Part shown: one piece after another, positions 29,125 to 38,218 of the stretch
Numbering within the stretch: position 1 is the stretch's first letter
Layout of the letters: each line of letters begins with the position of its first letter
Assembly (NCBI GenBank): GCA_041319085.1
Contig: CP101033.1
Location: forward strand, 1,576,501-1,640,500
Direction: 5' to 3'
Source: Aeromonas veronii
Lineage (GTDB): Bacteria > Pseudomonadota > Gammaproteobacteria > Enterobacterales > Aeromonadaceae
Length of the DNA stretch: 64,000 nucleotides
Position numbers and translations under genes: made by a program
Notes under the pieces: generated by a model
What the model saw: only the letters and a program-made list of their open reading frames with translations
Databases searched by the model: none
Told to the model about the DNA's origin: nothing

Positions 29125-29556
29125 TCAAGCCTGCCGCTGGCCGCTCATCAGCATGGCCTCATCGGTGGCATCGTAGATCATCACCGCGATGTGGGTTACC
29201 TGACCACCGAAATCGGCCAGTGGTACCAGCGTCAGGTTCTGGAACATGTGGGGGGCTGAGCCGGTAATGGGGCGGTAGTTGGAGAAACGCAGCAGGTAGG
29301 GCTTCTGCTCCCAGGTGCTGAAGGCGCGGTTGTTGAGCTTGAAGACCATGTTGGCCTTGCGCTCGAACCAGGCTCTGTCCACATCGGGGAACAGCTCGAA
29401 CAGCACGCCGTCGCGCACCTCACCGGCCAGTCGGCCGCTGTGGCTCTCCATAAAGCCGTTCCACACCTGTACCTTGTACTCCTTGTCGAGCACTACCAAG
29501 CCAACGTCCAGATTCTGGACTATGTTCATCAGCCAATGAAATTCGCGGATTTCCAT
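29125..29556 (-). CDS. Small stand-alone PAS-domain protein
   Basis: A 143-residue cytosolic protein consisting essentially of one PAS fold, beginning IREFHWLMNIVQNLDVGLVVLD and containing YKVQVWNGFMESHSGRLAGE, typical PAS core strands. No output domain is present, so it is likely a sensor or adaptor that acts through a partner. The ATG at 29556 follows AGGAG by 5 nt; a GTG two codons earlier is possible. It lies 8 bp downstream of the CheY-CheC gene on the same strand and must be cotranscribed, so the two probably form one signalling unit. The ligand is unknown. Confidence 0.85.
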   Translation of the reverse strand: MEIREFHWLMNIVQNLDVGLVVLDKEYKVQVWNGFMESHSGRLAGEVRDGVLFELFPDVDRAWFERKANMVFKLNNRAFSTWEQKPYLLRFSNYRPITGSAPHMFQNLTLVPLADFGGQVTHIAVMIYDATDEAMLMSGQRQA

Positions 29557-29564
29557 AGTCACTC

Positions 29565-30587
29565 CTAGAGCATGTGCATGATTTTGTTGTTCATGGTGGT
29601 GATGGAATCTTCGGTAAACAGCAGCAGCAGATCACACTGCACCGCGTAATCCTGGATCCGGTAGTTGATCTCGATGGCGAGCGTGCGGCGCCAGCGACTC
29701 TTGTTGGTGTTGATCAGCTCGTTGATGGGTCTGTGCTGGCCGAGCACCACCGGATGGCCCTGACTGAAGGGGGTATCGAGCTGGTTGGCGTAGCCGCGCA
29801 GGAAGGCGCCGATCAGCACGTTGGCGGTATCCATCAACAGCTCCAGTTCGGCGGAGCGATCCAGCGTCCCCTGATGGCTCATCAGCTTGGCCAAATCTTT
29901 GAAGCTGGAGTCATGGAACAGGATCAGCGCTTCGCCAGCGATCCCTGCCCCGATAAACCCCTGACAGACAGCGGAGAGGGTATCTGAATCCGCAGCCGCC
30001 GAGAGGGCCATGTGCAGCTCGGAGACCTCCAGCACGTTGACGTTGGGGATAGGCAGCACCACGAAGGCGTTGAGCAGACGGGCCAGCAAGTCGGCAGCCT
30101 GACCCATGGAGACGTTGGCCAGCTCCTGATAGACATCGCGAATTTCGGGGGTGATCTTGACGCCCGCATCGGCTATCACGCCTCTGGGCAACGGCTCGGT
30201 GGCGCTTGGCTGACCGCTCGGGGTGGCACTCCAGAAGCCGTGCTTTTTGAGCAGGGCGAGCAGGGTATCGGGGTCGGCGGGTTTCTTGATGAAATCGAGC
30301 GCCCCCAGCCCCATGACCCGCTGATAGGCCTCTGGCTGGATATCGCCGGAGACCACGATCACCTTGTTACGCAGTCCTTCCCGTTGCAGGGTCTCCAGCA
30401 CGCCGTAACCGTCCATTTCCGGCATGGTCAGATCGAGGAAGATGAGATCGCCATGACCCATCAGCACCTGTTCGATCCCTTCAAGACCGTTGGCTGCGTA
30501 GTGCACATCTACTTTCCAGTCGGGCGGGAACGCCCGTGCCAGCTGTTTGCGGGCGAACCCGGAGTCATCACATATCAATACATTCAT
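29565..30587 (-). CDS. CheY-like response regulator fused to a CheC/CheX-like phosphatase domain
   Basis: A 340-residue two-domain protein. Residues 1-120 are a receiver domain with acidic pair DD near positions 7-8, phospho-acceptor Asp in LIFLDLTMPEMDGYG (about Asp52) and Lys in FIKKPAD. Residues ~140-340 form a CheC/CheX/FliY-type domain with the two expected helices ELANVSMGQAADLLARLL and LELLMDTANVLIGAFL; the latter retains the E-x2-x-N style phosphatase signature (acidic residue then Asn). It could act as its own phosphatase or dephosphorylate another regulator. It is followed after 8 bp by the PAS gene. No kinase gene is adjacent. Confidence 0.86.
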   Translation of the reverse strand: MNVLICDDSGFARKQLARAFPPDWKVDVHYAANGLEGIEQVLMGHGDLIFLDLTMPEMDGYGVLETLQREGLRNKVIVVSGDIQPEAYQRVMGLGALDFIKKPADPDTLLALLKKHGFWSATPSGQPSATEPLPRGVIADAGVKITPEIRDVYQELANVSMGQAADLLARLLNAFVVLPIPNVNVLEVSELHMALSAAADSDTLSAVCQGFIGAGIAGEALILFHDSSFKDLAKLMSHQGTLDRSAELELLMDTANVLIGAFLRGYANQLDTPFSQGHPVVLGQHRPINELINTNKSRWRRTLAIEINYRIQDYAVQCDLLLLFTEDSITTMNNKIMHML

Positions 30588-30639
30588 GGCGTTCGGCAGG
30601 CTCTGTTGGCAAGAACGGCTATAAGTGTGGCCCTAATAT

Positions 30640-31578
30640 TCAGATGCAATGGGTGAGGCTGTCACCTGGTGAAAATTGGTTATCCCATTGCCGATTGCGA
30701 TAGCGCGCTGCATATGTTTCAGCAAATTCCGAGAACATCTTAACACGCAACGGAGCGAACTGGTGCTGGCAGCACAACATGTAGAAGGGCCGATTGCCGG
30801 TTTGCCAGTCAGTCAGGACCGGGACCAACTGTTCATCGCGCAGGAAGCGGTTCAGATAGTGCAGCGGGGCATTGACGATCCCCAGATGGCGTCTGGCTGC
30901 CCGCACCGCGGCCTGGGTCTGGTTGACAGTCAACTTGGCAGGACGTTTGATGCAGACACTCTGGCCATCCTTGTCGGTCAGCTGCCAGTGCTGGTGTGGC
31001 CAGCAGTAGATGAGATCGTGCTCTTCCAGCTGGTTGGGATGGGAGGGGGTGCCCTTCTTGGTCAGATAAAGTGGCGAGGCAAACAGGCCGTACTCGATAT
31101 GGCCCAGACAGATCGCATTGGGTAGCGATTGGGGCAGTTCGCCGTTAAAGAAGACCAGATCCCGATCATTGTCAAACAAATGCTGGTGATCATTGGTCTG
31201 GATGATCTCGAACTGTACTTCGGGATAATGGAGCCCGAATTCGACCAGCATATCGATGAGGATGGTGTTGGAGAGCGCGATCGGTGCGGCTATCCGGATA
31301 AGTCCGGTGATGTCGGCTTCTTTGCCCCGGATCTCGCTGGTGGCCTGTTCGATTTGCGCGAGCGGTGTGCAGAGGCGCTCGTAGTATCTAAGCCCCTCAT
31401 CGGTAAGACGGAGTTTGCGGGTAGAGCGGTGTAGCAGGGAGCAACCCAGTTGCTCTTCCAACTGGGAAATGCGTCGACTGATGGTGCCTGTTGGCATGCC
31501 CAGTGCGGCTGCAGCGTGGGAGAATCCTCCCTCTTGCACCACCTTGACGAACAGGTAGAACTCTTCAATGTGCTTCAT
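30640..31578 (-). CDS. LysR-family transcriptional regulator
   Basis: A 312-residue LysR-type regulator. The N-terminal winged helix-turn-helix is clear (FSHAAAALGMPTGTISRRI, then QLEEQLGCSLLHRSTRKLRL, residues ~19-58). The rest is a type-2 periplasmic-binding-like effector domain. The specific target is not apparent: the divergent neighbour, nearly 800 bp away, encodes a GGDEF-EAL protein, which is an unusual LysR target but possible. It shares its strand with the CheY-CheC and PAS genes downstream, but a 52-bp gap leaves cotranscription open. Confidence 0.9.
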   Translation of the reverse strand: MKHIEEFYLFVKVVQEGGFSHAAAALGMPTGTISRRISQLEEQLGCSLLHRSTRKLRLTDEGLRYYERLCTPLAQIEQATSEIRGKEADITGLIRIAAPIALSNTILIDMLVEFGLHYPEVQFEIIQTNDHQHLFDNDRDLVFFNGELPQSLPNAICLGHIEYGLFASPLYLTKKGTPSHPNQLEEHDLIYCWPHQHWQLTDKDGQSVCIKRPAKLTVNQTQAAVRAARRHLGIVNAPLHYLNRFLRDEQLVPVLTDWQTGNRPFYMLCCQHQFAPLRVKMFSEFAETYAARYRNRQWDNQFSPGDSLTHCI

Positions 31579-32370
31579 AAACGCTGTTCTGGGTGTAACA
31601 AGAGGGCAACCATAAAAAGAGCGTTCCGGGTTGGCAAGTGTAATTCAGCATTTAATTGATCTGGGTTCGATTTCTTCTGATACTAATTTTACATCCGCCA
31701 GTCATCTCCGTTTTGCTGTGAACAGGGTTATCCCGGCACGATGCAAGTGGTGCTGCGGCAGTGATTTTAGCCATCTTCCCGGTTTCGTTTTGCCACAGAC
31801 CGATATTGCAACGTGATGAAGGGGGGGCGTTGTCCGGCGCACTCAGCAGGAGCGGCTTGTTATCCATATGTAATGTGAGGAATATCACGTATTATGTTTT
31901 TGCTGATTGTCTGTTGAAAAATGAATTTAGGTATATCAGTTCCTTCTTAATGAGCTATTTTTGTCCGTTTTGGCATTTTTTTGGCTGTTTATCCATCAAC
32001 TTGTTTAATTAATGAAAGCGTTGTGACGGAGAGTGATGATTTTTTTGCCATTAATTTGAATGCTAATAACAAGTTTGTCGTAGCAAATACGCAATGAGTG
32101 TTTCAAAGCCTCGAGTGGATAACTCTTAGTGCTTGTTTTTGCAGGGGAAAAAAGTTAAAAATCGGAAGTATGATATGCTTGGATTAACATAGTTCTTGGC
32201 TGAGTCCGTTTTTGTATCGCTGGATCGGCTGCTCTGTTGTTGATATCTGAAATAGTTTTATCTGCTCTTGGCCATGTGAAAAGGGATAATGGCTGAGAGG
32301 TTTTGCACCTTGCATTCTGCGGCTAGCGGTTTGCCAGATCTGTTTTCCGGTTAACCAGTGACCATCCAGC
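31579..32370. other. About 790-bp AT-rich gap between the LysR gene and the GGDEF-EAL gene
   Basis: No credible gene on either strand; only short frames without ribosome-binding sites. From about 31870 the sequence becomes markedly AT-rich compared with the rest of the window (runs such as TTTTTTTGG near 31977 and GGGGAAAAAAG near 32145). It holds the promoters for both divergent genes and could bind nucleoid proteins. I see no tRNA or terminator in it. Confidence 0.55.
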
Positions 32371-34362
32371 ATGAATAACCTTGACCAGATGAATACGCTT
32401 GACGAACGGTCTCTGAAGACGATGGATGTTCTGCATACCCCGATCTGGGTTTATGACATCGAGCATCACCATATTTTCTGGGCAAACAGCGCCGCGCTCT
32501 CCGTGTGGGAGGCGACCTCTCTTGACGAGCTCTGCTCCCGCGACTTCTCCGCCGATATGGCGACCGCTATCGATCTGCTGTTGCAGCGCTATCTAGGTGA
32601 TTTTCAGCAGGGGCGCAGTTACAACGAGTGGTGGACGCTCTCCCCGAAGGGGGTAAAGAAACAGATCTATCTGCGGCTCTCCGGCATCCAGCTGGCTGGA
32701 CGCCTGATGATGATGACCGAGGCGGTCCTCGACTCCGATACCCTCTATCAGGAGTCCTCGCTGGCAACCGGCGACACCCTTGCCTGCCTGTTCGATAGCC
32801 GGGGTGTGTTCGAGAGTGGCAACTATCACTTCGAGATGTGTTTCGGTCACCAGGTCGCCAAGCTCTCGCAAGTGTTCTCCGGTAATGACGAGAGTTTTTA
32901 CCAGAAGCTCTCCCGTCTCGATGAAGTGGTGACTGAGGGGGAGTGCCGAACCCTCAAGGGGATGCGCTGGTTTCAGTACCAGTTCCGCTATATCCAGCAG
33001 GGGGCACGGATCCTGCTCACCATGCGGGACATTACCGATCGCAAACTCGAGGAGCTGGAGCATCGCCACCTCGCCTGGCACGACTCCCTGACAGGGTTAC
33101 TCAACCGCTATGGTCTGATGAAATCCCTCGAAGCCTATTGCGGTCTGGGTGAACGTTTCGCGCTGGTGTTCATGGATTTGGACAACTTCAAGCTGGTCAA
33201 CGACAACTACGGCCACAAGGCGGGAGATCGCCTGCTGGAGCGGGTCGCCGGTCGCCTCAGACAGATTTGTCCGCGAGATGTGGAGCTGGCTCGCCTCGGT
33301 GGCGATGAATTTACCGCGCTGGTGCCACTGGGCAATCAGGGGGAACGGGCACAAGAGGTGGCCGATCAGATGCTCTCCCAGATGACCAAACCGCTGCAAC
33401 TGAGCGGGCTGCCGGAGGTGACCATCGGCGGCAGTATTGGTATCGCCATCTATCCCGATGATGCGGATGACGGGGATAACCTCATCACTCGTGCCGACAT
33501 GGCCATGTATCAGGCCAAGCAGATGGGGCGGTTGCGCTGGCAGCGTTTCACCCTCAGCATGCAACAGACCCTGCAGCGCAAACTCAATCTCAAACAGTTT
33601 TTGGCCAAAGCCATCGGCCGTCAGGAGTTGAGCCTCTGTTATCAGCCGCAGGTCGATGCCGCCAAACAGCGTCTGATCGGTTACGAGGCGTTGCTGCGCT
33701 GGTACAGTCCGGTGCTCGGCCATGTGTCGCCGGTGGAGTTTATTCCGCTGGCCGAAGAGATGGGGCTGATCCGCGAGATCGGCAGCTGGGTGCTCTCCAC
33801 CGCGCTGGCCCAGATGGCCAGCTGGCAGAAGCACTTCCAGCAGCGAGTGCCGGTCTCCGTCAATCTCTCCGGTTTTCAGCTCTCGTCGGCGCTGCCCGGG
33901 CAAGTACGCCAGCAGTTGGAGCTGCACGGAGTGGATGCCTCCCTGTTAACGCTGGAGCTGACCGAAACCGTACTGATGCTTGATATGAAGGGGTGCCTCG
34001 GCATTCTCGACGATTTGAGCGAGCAGGGGATCAAGATTGCCATCGACGATTTCGGTACCGGCTACTCTTCGCTGGCCTATCTCAACCGCTTGCCGATCAA
34101 CACCATCAAGCTGGATCGCTCCTTCGTGGTCGGCCTCAACTTGCCGGTGATCCGGGCAACCGCGGCTATGGCTACCAACCTGGGGTTGGGGATCATGGCG
34201 GAAGGGGTGGAGGAGCCTCACGAGCTGGCTGCACTGCAGAACCAAGGGTGCCATGTGTTTCAGGGATATCTGTTCAGCAAGCCGCTGACGGTGGCGCAAG
34301 TCGAGGCGAGCGGGTTTGTGGTGGAGTCGCTGGTTGGGTGTTATCCACTGGTTAGTGCATAA
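32371..34362 (+). CDS. PAS-GGDEF-EAL cyclic-di-GMP signalling protein
   Basis: A 663-residue soluble protein. Residues ~15-130 look like a PAS-type sensor (TPIWVYDIEHHHIFWANSAA); a second PAS-like stretch precedes the GGDEF. The diguanylate cyclase motif is intact (LARLGGDEFTALV, about residue 310), and the EAL domain has its catalytic markers (GYEALLRW near 441, IDDFGTGYSSL, KLDRSFV, AEGVEE). Both synthesis and hydrolysis of c-di-GMP are therefore possible; the net activity cannot be read. The start at 32371 is the first ATG in the frame. No transmembrane segment is seen. Confidence 0.93.
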   Translation: MNNLDQMNTLDERSLKTMDVLHTPIWVYDIEHHHIFWANSAALSVWEATSLDELCSRDFSADMATAIDLLLQRYLGDFQQGRSYNEWWTLSPKGVKKQIYLRLSGIQLAGRLMMMTEAVLDSDTLYQESSLATGDTLACLFDSRGVFESGNYHFEMCFGHQVAKLSQVFSGNDESFYQKLSRLDEVVTEGECRTLKGMRWFQYQFRYIQQGARILLTMRDITDRKLEELEHRHLAWHDSLTGLLNRYGLMKSLEAYCGLGERFALVFMDLDNFKLVNDNYGHKAGDRLLERVAGRLRQICPRDVELARLGGDEFTALVPLGNQGERAQEVADQMLSQMTKPLQLSGLPEVTIGGSIGIAIYPDDADDGDNLITRADMAMYQAKQMGRLRWQRFTLSMQQTLQRKLNLKQFLAKAIGRQELSLCYQPQVDAAKQRLIGYEALLRWYSPVLGHVSPVEFIPLAEEMGLIREIGSWVLSTALAQMASWQKHFQQRVPVSVNLSGFQLSSALPGQVRQQLELHGVDASLLTLELTETVLMLDMKGCLGILDDLSEQGIKIAIDDFGTGYSSLAYLNRLPINTIKLDRSFVVGLNLPVIRATAAMATNLGLGIMAEGVEEPHELAALQNQGCHVFQGYLFSKPLTVAQVEASGFVVESLVGCYPLVSA

Positions 34363-34516
34363 AATTAAGTGTAAAGAGTGTGCGCTATGCCACAATTTGG
34401 CATTTTATCTTGCCAAATTTAATCTAATTTAATCATCCTTTGCGTCTAGTCATAGGATGAGTGGGGAGTGATTGCTAGTATGCGGCCTCATTTCTAGGGA
34501 AAGGAGTATCGCAATA

Positions 34517-36082
34517 ATGAGTCATTCTGCTGTCACGAACAGTCCGGTCAGCCCTCCCAAGGGCTGGCTGAACCGTTTCCTCAATGGCGTCGAGAAAGCC
34601 GGGAACAAATTACCCGACCCCGCCATGCTGTTCCTCTACGCCTTGCTGATCGTCTGGGTTGGTTCTTGGGTGTTGTCACAATTCCAGTTTGATCTGGTCA
34701 ATCCCCGCACCGGGGAGGCTGTGGTGGTCAACAATCTGCTGACCGGCGCCGGTCTGGCCGAGTTTCTCTCCACCATGGTAACCACCTTCACCGGCTTTGC
34801 TCCGCTGGGTATCGTGCTGGTGGCTATGTTGGGGGTCGGGGTAGCCGAGCAGTCCGGTTTTATCAACACCGGCTTGAAAAAGCTGCTCAAAGTGACACCC
34901 GCTCGTTTTCTGACCCCCATGCTGATCCTGGTGGCCATCGTCAGTCATACCGCCGCAGATGCGGGCTATGTACTGGTGATCCCCATCGGTGGCATCATTT
35001 TCCACGCGGCAGGGCGCCATCCGTTGGCCGGTATTGCTGCGGCATTTGCCGGTGTTTCCGGTGGTTTCGCTGCTAACTTTTTGCCCTCCGGCGGGGATGC
35101 GCTGCTGCAGGGCTTTACCCAGTCAGCCGCCCAGATCCTCGACCCTGAATACATGGTCAACACCCTGTGCAACATCATCTTTACCGGCGCCTCTTCGCTG
35201 CTGATCATCTGTGTCGGCTGGTTTGTCACCGAGAAGGTGGTCGAGCCACGTCTCAAGCACGTTGCCCTCAATGACGATCTGGAGAGCGCCGAAGAGATGG
35301 GGCGCTACAGTGCAAAAGAGAGCCGGGCATTCAACTGGGCGGGCTTTGCCATGCTGGCGGCCATCGTGCTGCTGGCGCTGGCCCTGTCACCGACCGATTC
35401 GCCGCTGCGTGCAGCGGATGGTTCTCTGACCACGTTTGCCGCCCCGGTGATGAAGTCCATCGTACCGCTGATCTTCTTGCTCTTTATCCTGCCGGGGATT
35501 GTCTACGGCTTTGTCGCAGGCAGCTTCAAGAGCGGCAAGGATGTGATCGACGCCATGTCGGCCACCATGAACAAGATGGGCTCCTACATGGTCATGGCCT
35601 TCTTCTGTGCACTCTTTATCAAGGCGTTTGGTGACTCCAATCTGGGGACCCTGCTCGCGCTCTCTGGTGCAGAAGTGCTCCATGCCATGGCGCTGCCCGG
35701 TGAGGTGACCATCGTCGGGATGATCATGCTCACTGCTACAGTCAATCTGGTGGTTGGCTCAGCCTCGGCCAAGTGGGCGCTGATCAGCCCCATTCTAGTG
35801 CCCATGCTGATGGCTGTGGGGATCTCTCCCGAGCTGACTCAGGCCGCTTACCGGGTAGGGGACTCCGCCTCCAACATCATAACTCCGCTGATGGTCTTCT
35901 TCCCGCTGGTAGTGGTCTATTGCCAGCGCTATGTGAAGAGCACCGGTATTGGCACCTTGGTCTCCATGATGCTGCCATACTCGCTGGCCTTCCTGGTGAG
36001 CTGGACCATCTTCCTGCTGCTTTACTGGTCGCTTGGTTTCCCGCTCGGGTTGCAAGCTCCTTACGTCTATCCGGCCCCTTAA
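34517..36082 (+). CDS. AbgT-family transporter
   Basis: A 521-residue inner-membrane transporter of the AbgT family, whose studied members move p-aminobenzoyl-glutamate or export sulfonamide-type antimetabolites. About eleven hydrophobic segments are visible, with conserved stretches LNRFLNGVEKAGNKLPDP (N-terminus), FLTPMLILVAIVSHTAADAG and GSASAKWALISPILVPM. The ATG at 34517 follows AAGGAGT; the frame extends upstream to 34472 without support. No abgAB peptidase genes are adjacent, so an abgT symbol is not given and the substrate remains open. Confidence 0.9.
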   Translation: MSHSAVTNSPVSPPKGWLNRFLNGVEKAGNKLPDPAMLFLYALLIVWVGSWVLSQFQFDLVNPRTGEAVVVNNLLTGAGLAEFLSTMVTTFTGFAPLGIVLVAMLGVGVAEQSGFINTGLKKLLKVTPARFLTPMLILVAIVSHTAADAGYVLVIPIGGIIFHAAGRHPLAGIAAAFAGVSGGFAANFLPSGGDALLQGFTQSAAQILDPEYMVNTLCNIIFTGASSLLIICVGWFVTEKVVEPRLKHVALNDDLESAEEMGRYSAKESRAFNWAGFAMLAAIVLLALALSPTDSPLRAADGSLTTFAAPVMKSIVPLIFLLFILPGIVYGFVAGSFKSGKDVIDAMSATMNKMGSYMVMAFFCALFIKAFGDSNLGTLLALSGAEVLHAMALPGEVTIVGMIMLTATVNLVVGSASAKWALISPILVPMLMAVGISPELTQAAYRVGDSASNIITPLMVFFPLVVVYCQRYVKSTGIGTLVSMMLPYSLAFLVSWTIFLLLYWSLGFPLGLQAPYVYPAP

Positions 36083-36099
36083 ACAGGGTTAGGTGAGGG

Positions 36100-36139
36100 T
36101 AATGCCAGTCAGTTAAACCTGACTGGCATTGTTTTTATT
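36100..36139 (+). terminator. Terminator downstream of the AbgT-family gene
   Basis: AATGCCAGTCAG and CTGACTGGCATT form a 12-bp stem followed by GTTTTTATT. Confidence 0.92.
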
Positions 36140-36575
36140 GGCTTTTTTGTACACTGTATTTCTGTGGCCTCGGCTTAATGCAGTGGGGGTAACATCGCGC
36201 CCCTCGTTCCGGTAAGACAAACTGTCCCGCCTGTTGCTCCAGTTCTCCCACCCGCTTCGGGATAGTCCCCCGGCGACATATACGGCATGCAGCTCAGTTC
36301 ATGGATGAGGTACGCCGATGCCATGTGAAAACTCAGCTGACTCGCTGTGTCCCCCTTCAGACTCGCGGTCATCTTTACCATCTGGCTGCGCAGCCGGTTG
36401 TCCCCCAGCAGCACGTCCCACCGCGCTTGCCGTATCCCCCGCCGCCTTCTTGCGGCGCAGGGCAGCAACGCCCTCTTTGTGGAGGATGGTAATAATGAGC
36501 TCAGGGAATGAGGCCGACGAGTGATTCGAACTGGGCGGCATTGCTGGCGTGAAGGAAGTCGAAAGCCTGTTCTAT
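36135..36575 (-). pseudogene. Internally deleted, frameshifted IS4-family transposase remnant
   Basis: Minus-strand translation in successive frames gives recognisable IS4-type transposase pieces. At 36510-36570 there is QAFDFLHASNAAQFESLVGL. After a frameshift the 36455-36510 stretch gives PELIITILHKEGVAALRRKK, an N-terminal region. A jump follows to the C-terminal region (DNRLRSQMVKMTASLKG, then LSFHMASAYLIHELSCMPY, 36270-36440). Another frameshift leads to VGELEQQAGQFVLPER and CYPHCIKPRPQKYS, with a stop at 36135-36137. The whole catalytic centre between the N- and C-terminal parts is missing. The remnant abuts the terminator of the AbgT-family gene. It is dead. Confidence 0.82.
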
Positions 36576-36581
36576 ACACCT

Positions 36582-36620
36582 AAAAAATCCGAAACCCAGC
36601 AACAGGTTTCGGATTTTTAG
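36582..36620. terminator. Hairpin with A/T tails beside the IS4 remnant
   Basis: TAAAAAATCCGAAACC and GGTTTCGGATTTTTA form a strong stem with A and T tracts. It is downstream of the minus-strand DUF1704 gene and can end its transcript. Confidence 0.88.
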
Positions 36621-36722
36621 ACATCAGGATAGGCGGTCAATGGATCTTTAACTGATCGTCATTAGCCAATCTGGTGCCCTTTTTCTTTTCCTGCTTGTTT
36701 CTCCCGCTTGGTTCTCTGAGGT

Positions 36723-38060
36723 TCAGTCGATCTCGATATCCACCGGCGCAATGATGGGGTCGGCCACCGGCAGGCGTTGAAATAGCTGGCGGAAATGGTG
36801 CTGTACCCGGCCGATATCGACCAGTGACATGCCGGAGGCAAAACCGAACCAGACATAGAGGCCAGTGAGATCGCGAAACATCGGCGGCAAATAGCGGGGA
36901 GCGGCGATCAGCCCCTCCAGATAGTGCTGATAGAGCACTGGAATGTCATCCAGTGTCACCTTGCCGACAAACAGCATCGGCAGGATCTCGGGCACCCCTT
37001 CCAGCACGGCACTGCGGATAAAGTTGACCGTCTCCACATAGCCACGCACGTAGGAGAGATCCTTGGTAAAGCAGGCGCCGCCGCCCACCATGCCGCCACG
37101 AAAGACCCGCTGGGTGATCTTGTAGGCGTCGTGCTCGCTGGTGCCCTGCCGCACGAAGTGCTGAAACACCTCGATAAAATCGGCGCCGCGCTCGGCCATG
37201 TCGATGGCCATCACCCGATCGGAGATACGCTTGGCCCGATCCGGAAAGGAGCTGAAGGTGAGGGTCTCTATCAGAACGGCCAGCCCCTCCTGACAGGCGG
37301 TGATCCGCGGTGAACCGGCGCTCAGCCAGGTGGCATAAGGCTGCTGGCGACCGTTGAGGGTGGTGCCGACATGGACCCACCCCTCGTGTACCTCCAGCAC
37401 CTGCAAGTCCAGCTCGGAGAAACGGGCGTGGGAGTTGAGCTTGATGTAGTCGCCACCGGCAGCGGCATCGGAGACGATGCCATCGCTCAGCTTCACCTGC
37501 ACAGTGCCGTCACTGAAGTAGCTCGACAGCTTGCCCTGCAGTTTGGCGACCGCGGCCTCTCCTTCGAACTCCTTGGGGTAGGGGCGCACCAGATGGCGGG
37601 CGCCGGGCAGGGAGAAGATATCGCACAGGCGGGCGCCCAGCTCCTTGAGAGTCTTGCGATCCCCGCGCAGGTGATCGCTGGCAGAGCCATAGAGCAGCTG
37701 GCTGTAACGCTGAAAATCGGGTTGGCCGCGCTGGCGCAGCATTTCGATCACCACCATGTACTGATCGACGGTCTCTTGCAGGATCCGGCCAAGATCGTCC
37801 TGCGGTCCCAGCTTTCTGCGGATCCTGTCCCGCAGCTCCTTGAGCTCCAGATACTTGTTGCGCGGATCGAAGCCAAGGGGGAGGGCATCATAGAAGTGCC
37901 TGTCGATAGCGGGCAGCTCTCTGCCACCGCTTGCCAGAAAGCGCTCTTGCAGATGGCGTGGCCACTTGATGGCATCCAGAATACGGATGGGTTTTTGCAG
38001 GGCTAGCAACTCATCCGAGAGTGATTTCAGATGAAGGCGATACTTTTCTTGGATGGTCAT
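36723..38060 (-). CDS. QEGLA-motif / DUF1704 (MATCAP-like) putative zinc peptidase
   Basis: A 445-residue protein of the family once annotated as a flavohaemoglobin expression-modulating QEGLA motif protein. The signature CQEGLAVLIETLTFSSFP is at about residue 250. About 25 residues before it is VHEGWVHVGTTLNG, a HExxxH-type motif. In the eukaryotic relatives (MATCAP tubulin carboxypeptidases) this HExxxH plus a downstream Glu binds zinc, so QEGLA could supply the third ligand. Peptidase activity in bacteria is inferred. The ATG at 38060 is chosen; a longer frame to 38123 has no better start signal. The IS remnant and a terminator lie downstream. Confidence 0.87.
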   Translation of the reverse strand: MTIQEKYRLHLKSLSDELLALQKPIRILDAIKWPRHLQERFLASGGRELPAIDRHFYDALPLGFDPRNKYLELKELRDRIRRKLGPQDDLGRILQETVDQYMVVIEMLRQRGQPDFQRYSQLLYGSASDHLRGDRKTLKELGARLCDIFSLPGARHLVRPYPKEFEGEAAVAKLQGKLSSYFSDGTVQVKLSDGIVSDAAAGGDYIKLNSHARFSELDLQVLEVHEGWVHVGTTLNGRQQPYATWLSAGSPRITACQEGLAVLIETLTFSSFPDRAKRISDRVMAIDMAERGADFIEVFQHFVRQGTSEHDAYKITQRVFRGGMVGGGACFTKDLSYVRGYVETVNFIRSAVLEGVPEILPMLFVGKVTLDDIPVLYQHYLEGLIAAPRYLPPMFRDLTGLYVWFGFASGMSLVDIGRVQHHFRQLFQRLPVADPIIAPVDIEID

Positions 38061-38218
38061 GGGGCCCCCTGTGGGGCAAGCGTCATCGTGGATTTGGCTG
38101 AGTATATGCATAGCGCTTGCCAAAAAGAAGCGAGCCGCAGGGTTATCGGGTTGGCGTGCTTTTTGTTGATAGCAAATTGGTTTAGACTGCGCCCCTTGAT
38201 CCCAATCTTGTCGTGGAA

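Noticed and set aside
36175..36579. 134-codon minus-strand frame as a real gene
   Set aside because: It is one of several frames through a broken IS4-family transposase; the neighbouring frames carry the other recognisable parts.
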